Below, one piece after another: positions 14,234 to 16,581 of a DNA stretch of 16,581 nucleotides (the first letter of the stretch is position 1; each line of letters begins with the position of its first letter). Origin of the DNA: Bacteroidales bacterium (GTDB lineage Bacteria; Bacteroidota; Bacteroidia; Bacteroidales; WCHB1-69). Where the stretch lies: the NCBI GenBank assembly GCA_016285615.1, contig JAEERB010000048.1, positions 1 to 16,581 on the forward strand. Reading direction: 5' to 3'. The position numbers and the translations under genes were made by a program. The notes beneath the pieces are model-generated. The model ran no database searches. It worked only from the letters and a program-made list of their open reading frames with translations, and had not been told where the DNA came from.

Positions 14234-14270
14234 TTCCCGCGAGGTACGCTGATTGACGAAGATATTTTTC
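14234..14270. repeat. Degenerate copy of the CGCGGAT-type repeat
   Basis: TTCCCGCGAGGTACGCTGATTGACGAAG followed by ATATTTTTC, read in parts as CCCGCGAGGTACGC (14236-14249), TGATTGACGAAG and ATATTTTTC, resembles 6107-6148 (CTCCCGCGGATCACGC, GGATTAGCGCGAAATG, ATATTTTTC) with small gaps and mismatches. It lies between two convergent transcription units, as the better copy does. Confidence 0.4.
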
Positions 14271-14297
14271 CGCAACATTCTGCAATTTCCACAGGAG

Positions 14298-14325
14298 AAA
14301 AAAAGGGGCGCATTCAATGCGTCCC
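14298..14325 (-). terminator. Terminator of the M28 peptidase/barrel unit
   Basis: On the minus strand GGGACGCA (14325-14318), loop TTGAA, and TGCGCCCC (14312-14305) form a stem with one A-C mismatch, followed by seven T (the A-run at 14298-14304). It lies 27 bp after the stop of the minus-strand gene ending at 14353. Confidence 0.87.
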
Positions 14326-14352
14326 TAATAATTATCTCAACAATAAATTATC

Positions 14353-15099
14353 TTATTTCAATTTGCCAATACGAACTCCGATTTTGGCATAACCGGTATG
14401 CACTGCACCACCATACAAAAAGACACAGTCATACCCCATTCCTAATGTCAAACGTTTCCATTCAAAGCCTGCACCAAAGCGAAAACGACCACTTGGGACC
14501 ACTAAATAATCTGTTCCTACCAACAGTCCATTAGCAATCATAAGATTGAAGCCCAAAGACGCTTCCAAATATGGATAAACATTTTCTTTGGCAGGGTAAA
14601 AACATCTCACATTCGCTAAAAATGGAACATATAAGCCATCCCAAAGACCTCTGTATTCAGTACGCGAGACAAATAAAGCGTCCACCCCTGTCATCATTCC
14701 CACAAAAACATAATCGCGAATGCGCGCACCGAAAGTAAAATGAAGAGCCGGACCTGCCTCATAAGCCCTAAAAGGGCAACCAGCTTCAGCATATACGTTA
14801 AAAAGCGTTCTATAAATAAACTTTCCTTTCGTGGTCTCAATCGGAGAATCGTTTGTTTTCTCTTCTATTGCAAAAACATCTTTACTTCCGTTAGCATACT
14901 TAATGAAAAAGACATTCGCCTTGGGTATCTGGTAAACCGGGCCATCTTGGAAATCCCATTTTTTATATGAAATTTCATCAACGCCAACGGTTAATACCTG
15001 GGCTTCAATTTCTGTAGCATCACGCAAAACGATAACATCCTGAGCACTCAGATGTCCTAACGATAACAAGACAATGATAAAGAGAAAACATTTTTTCAT
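14353..15099 (-). CDS. Exported hypothetical protein, predicted small outer membrane barrel
   Basis: A 248-residue protein with a signal peptide (MKKCFLFIIVLLSLGHLSA, cleavage near residue 19). The mature N-terminus (20-80) has DVIVLRDATEIEAQVLTVGV, then DEISYKKWDFQDGPVYQIPK and VFFIKYANGSKDVF. This pattern recurs in many Bacteroidota envelope proteins, where it precedes various C-terminal parts. Residues about 98-248 alternate in amphipathic strands with aromatic edges (NVYAEAGCPFRAYEAGPALHF, then FRFGAGFEWKRLTLGMGYD) and end VRIGKLK, suggesting an 8-stranded outer membrane barrel. No function can be assigned. It starts 27 bp after the M28 peptidase stop, has no visible promoter of its own, and is followed by a terminator, so it is likely the second gene of a two-gene unit. 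Confidence 0.72.
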   Translation of the reverse strand: MKKCFLFIIVLLSLGHLSAQDVIVLRDATEIEAQVLTVGVDEISYKKWDFQDGPVYQIPKANVFFIKYANGSKDVFAIEEKTNDSPIETTKGKFIYRTLFNVYAEAGCPFRAYEAGPALHFTFGARIRDYVFVGMMTGVDALFVSRTEYRGLWDGLYVPFLANVRCFYPAKENVYPYLEASLGFNLMIANGLLVGTDYLVVPSGRFRFGAGFEWKRLTLGMGYDCVFLYGGAVHTGYAKIGVRIGKLK

Positions 15100-15126
15100 A
15101 CAAGAATCTTATTACAGGATAACCAA

Positions 15127-16443
15127 TTACATCTTCGGCAGGCGGTCAACAAGGTCGAGAAGCAGGCGGAAAATGCCTTCATAGCCACTGAAGGTGCAAG
15201 AATCGTAATCATCTGACGAATCGTGGATGCCGCCACTCTTGCCCATGGCATAGATGAAGATAGCGGGCACATTCTGCTGTGCAAACGAGTAGTGATCGCT
15301 GTTGGGCGCGTTGGCACGATCTTTCAGCACCGTCAGGTAGTTCTTCTCAGCATTGATTTTCACCATCTCATCGAAATACTTCTTCTCGATGCCAGTTTTC
15401 GTATTCTCAACAGTGATGCCCTCCTCACCCGAGCAAAGCAAGTCGAGGTTAATCACGAATTTCACTTTCGACAAGTCGATGGGCGGGTTTTGCGTAAAAT
15501 GACGCGAGCCCAGCAGACCGGCCTCTTCGCCGCTGAAATCGAGAAACACCATCGTGTAATAGTTCTTCTGAAGTGAATAATGACGGGCAAAGTCGAGCAC
15601 CATAGCAGCACCACTGGCGTTATCGTTGGCGCCATAAAAAATAATATTGTCGCCCATTTGGCCCATGTGGTCGTAATGGCCCGTAAAGACAATCATCGTA
15701 TCGGGTTCCACATCGCCTTTCACGTAGCCGCAGACATTCTGCGTTTGGTGTTTATGGAAGTGGTTATATACATGGAGTTGCAGTTCCGTGCTCTTTTCTG
15801 GCATCACCTGAGGATGAACAAAAAGCAATGTATAATCGCGTTCACGCTGGCAGCCGTTGAACGACCAGATGGAGAAATCGCGCACACCGCATAAGATGCC
15901 ACGGCTATGGAACGGATTGTTGTATGAAAGGAAATAGGCGGCGCGAGCAAATTTCTGGGATTCCTCTTTCGACATCTCTTTCAAGGAGGTCATATCAAGA
16001 TAGACGAAAGATGAAGGAAGTTTTTTGGCGTATTTCTTGCAAAAAGCAGCCAGTTGGGCGCTGTCGCACAAATAGTTGGCATCAAACTTGATGATAGGCG
16101 CTGTGCCATCGAAAGAGTGCGAGAAGTTGTGCACGCGGTAATCCGTATAAAGTTCCAGGGGCTTACCATTAACAGACAGTGACACCTCTCCTTCCATACC
16201 GGCCACATCAAACCAATAGGTTTGGAAGTAATCAGGCACCAGCGGTTGCAGATGGAGGTCTTTCATCACACCGCGAAGGTATTCTGCAGCAATGCGGTCG
16301 CCATTATAGGCATAGCCACGACCGTACATATCGGGAGCTGTCAGTGTTTTGACCACTTTCTTTACGAACGGAAGATTCTGTGCATCAGCAGTATAAAACG
16401 AAAACATCAGAGCTGCTGAGAGCAATAAGAGTAACTTTTTCAT
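15127..16443 (-). CDS. Secreted M28 family zinc aminopeptidase-like peptidase
   Basis: A 438-residue exported metallopeptidase, expected to remove N-terminal residues from peptides in the periplasm or outside. The signal peptide is residues 1-21 (MKKLLLLLSAALMFSFYTAD, cleavage near ADA-Q). A PA-like insert region spans about 80-230, and the M28 catalytic domain about 235-438. The two-zinc site is complete: His256 in TGHYDHMG, Asp274 in GANDNASG (bridging), Glu306 (base) and Glu307 in DFSGEEAGLLGSRHF, Asp334 in INLDLL, and His384 in NSDHYSF. The start at 16443 begins the signal peptide; an ATG at 16506 would add 21 residues and lie upstream of the -7 element. The gene heads a unit with the barrel protein. 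Exact peptide specificity is unknown. Confidence 0.92.
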   Translation of the reverse strand: MKKLLLLLSAALMFSFYTADAQNLPFVKKVVKTLTAPDMYGRGYAYNGDRIAAEYLRGVMKDLHLQPLVPDYFQTYWFDVAGMEGEVSLSVNGKPLELYTDYRVHNFSHSFDGTAPIIKFDANYLCDSAQLAAFCKKYAKKLPSSFVYLDMTSLKEMSKEESQKFARAAYFLSYNNPFHSRGILCGVRDFSIWSFNGCQRERDYTLLFVHPQVMPEKSTELQLHVYNHFHKHQTQNVCGYVKGDVEPDTMIVFTGHYDHMGQMGDNIIFYGANDNASGAAMVLDFARHYSLQKNYYTMVFLDFSGEEAGLLGSRHFTQNPPIDLSKVKFVINLDLLCSGEEGITVENTKTGIEKKYFDEMVKINAEKNYLTVLKDRANAPNSDHYSFAQQNVPAIFIYAMGKSGGIHDSSDDYDSCTFSGYEGIFRLLLDLVDRLPKM

Positions 16444-16487
16444 ACCATCAATTTTTTGAATATAAATAATAAGGTAAAAACAAGACG

Positions 16488-16495
16488 CAAAGATA
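16488..16495 (-). promoter_or_regulatory. Candidate -7 element for the M28 peptidase unit
   Basis: Minus-strand TATCTTTG fits TAnnTTTG, 44 bases upstream of the ATG at 16443. A TTG at the usual -33 distance was not found. The rest of 16496-16581 is A/T-rich with no gene recognised. Confidence 0.45.
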
Positions 16496-16581
16496 ATCAA
16501 AAACACACAAACCGCCCCTCTTCCGCAAAAAAAACATCTTCAAAAAAATAATGCTATTGTTTATTAAAATTAATTTGTATA

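Noticed and set aside
16444..16506. Extension of the M28 peptidase to an ATG at 16506
   Set aside because: It adds a second hydrophobic stretch before a complete signal peptide and begins upstream of the candidate -7 element at 16488-16495.

Overview
This window looks like an ordinary chromosomal segment of a Bacteroidota bacterium, most likely Prevotella or a close relative. The evidence is the repeated -7 promoter motif TAnnTTTG, A/T-rich leaders ending in AATCAATATCATG-like sequence in place of clear Shine-Dalgarno sites, and Bacteroidota-typical families: a FISUMP-domain protein, a DUF4476 protein, an alginate-export-like porin, and an OadG subunit carrying a lamin-tail-like domain. The species assignment is inference. 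No integrase, transposase, phage gene or CRISPR array was seen.

Layout, left to right. (1) 1-1772, plus strand: the 3' part of an iron-sulfur L-serine dehydratase, then a secreted alpha/beta hydrolase 8 bp downstream. (2) 1773-3510, minus strand: dipeptidase E (pepE), a FISUMP-domain secreted protein, and tRNA-Leu(GAG). A symmetric hairpin with a 15-A tract separates this group from the hydrolase. (3) 3617-6092, plus strand: a secreted DUF4476 protein with a Gly/His/Pro-rich linker, a small GlsB/YeaQ-type membrane protein, and an alginate-export-like outer membrane barrel. Strong hairpin terminators separate them. (4) 6126-7490, minus strand: a MATE transporter that converges on the porin through a short CGCGGAT-type repeat, which supplies the stop codons of both genes. 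(5) 7590-9638, plus strand: rimO and, 6 bp later, a membrane-anchored TerB/J-domain protein. (6) 9869-14141, plus strand: a four-gene sodium-pumping acyl-CoA (probably methylmalonyl-CoA) decarboxylase operon, consisting of the carboxyltransferase alpha subunit, an OadG-type subunit with a periplasmic lamin-tail-like domain, the biotin carrier, and the membrane beta subunit, closed by a hairpin terminator. (7) 14298-16443, minus strand: a secreted M28 zinc peptidase followed by a small predicted outer membrane barrel protein, with its own terminator.

The clearest joint function is the decarboxylase operon. It would convert methylmalonyl-CoA to propionyl-CoA during succinate-to-propionate fermentation while exporting Na+. 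Serine dehydratase, dipeptidase E and the M28 peptidase fit a life that includes peptide and amino acid use. No clearly new defence or mobile system was found. The most unusual items are the LTD-OadG fusion, the repeat that ends two convergent genes, and a terminator-like hairpin immediately upstream of the porin with no visible promoter after it.
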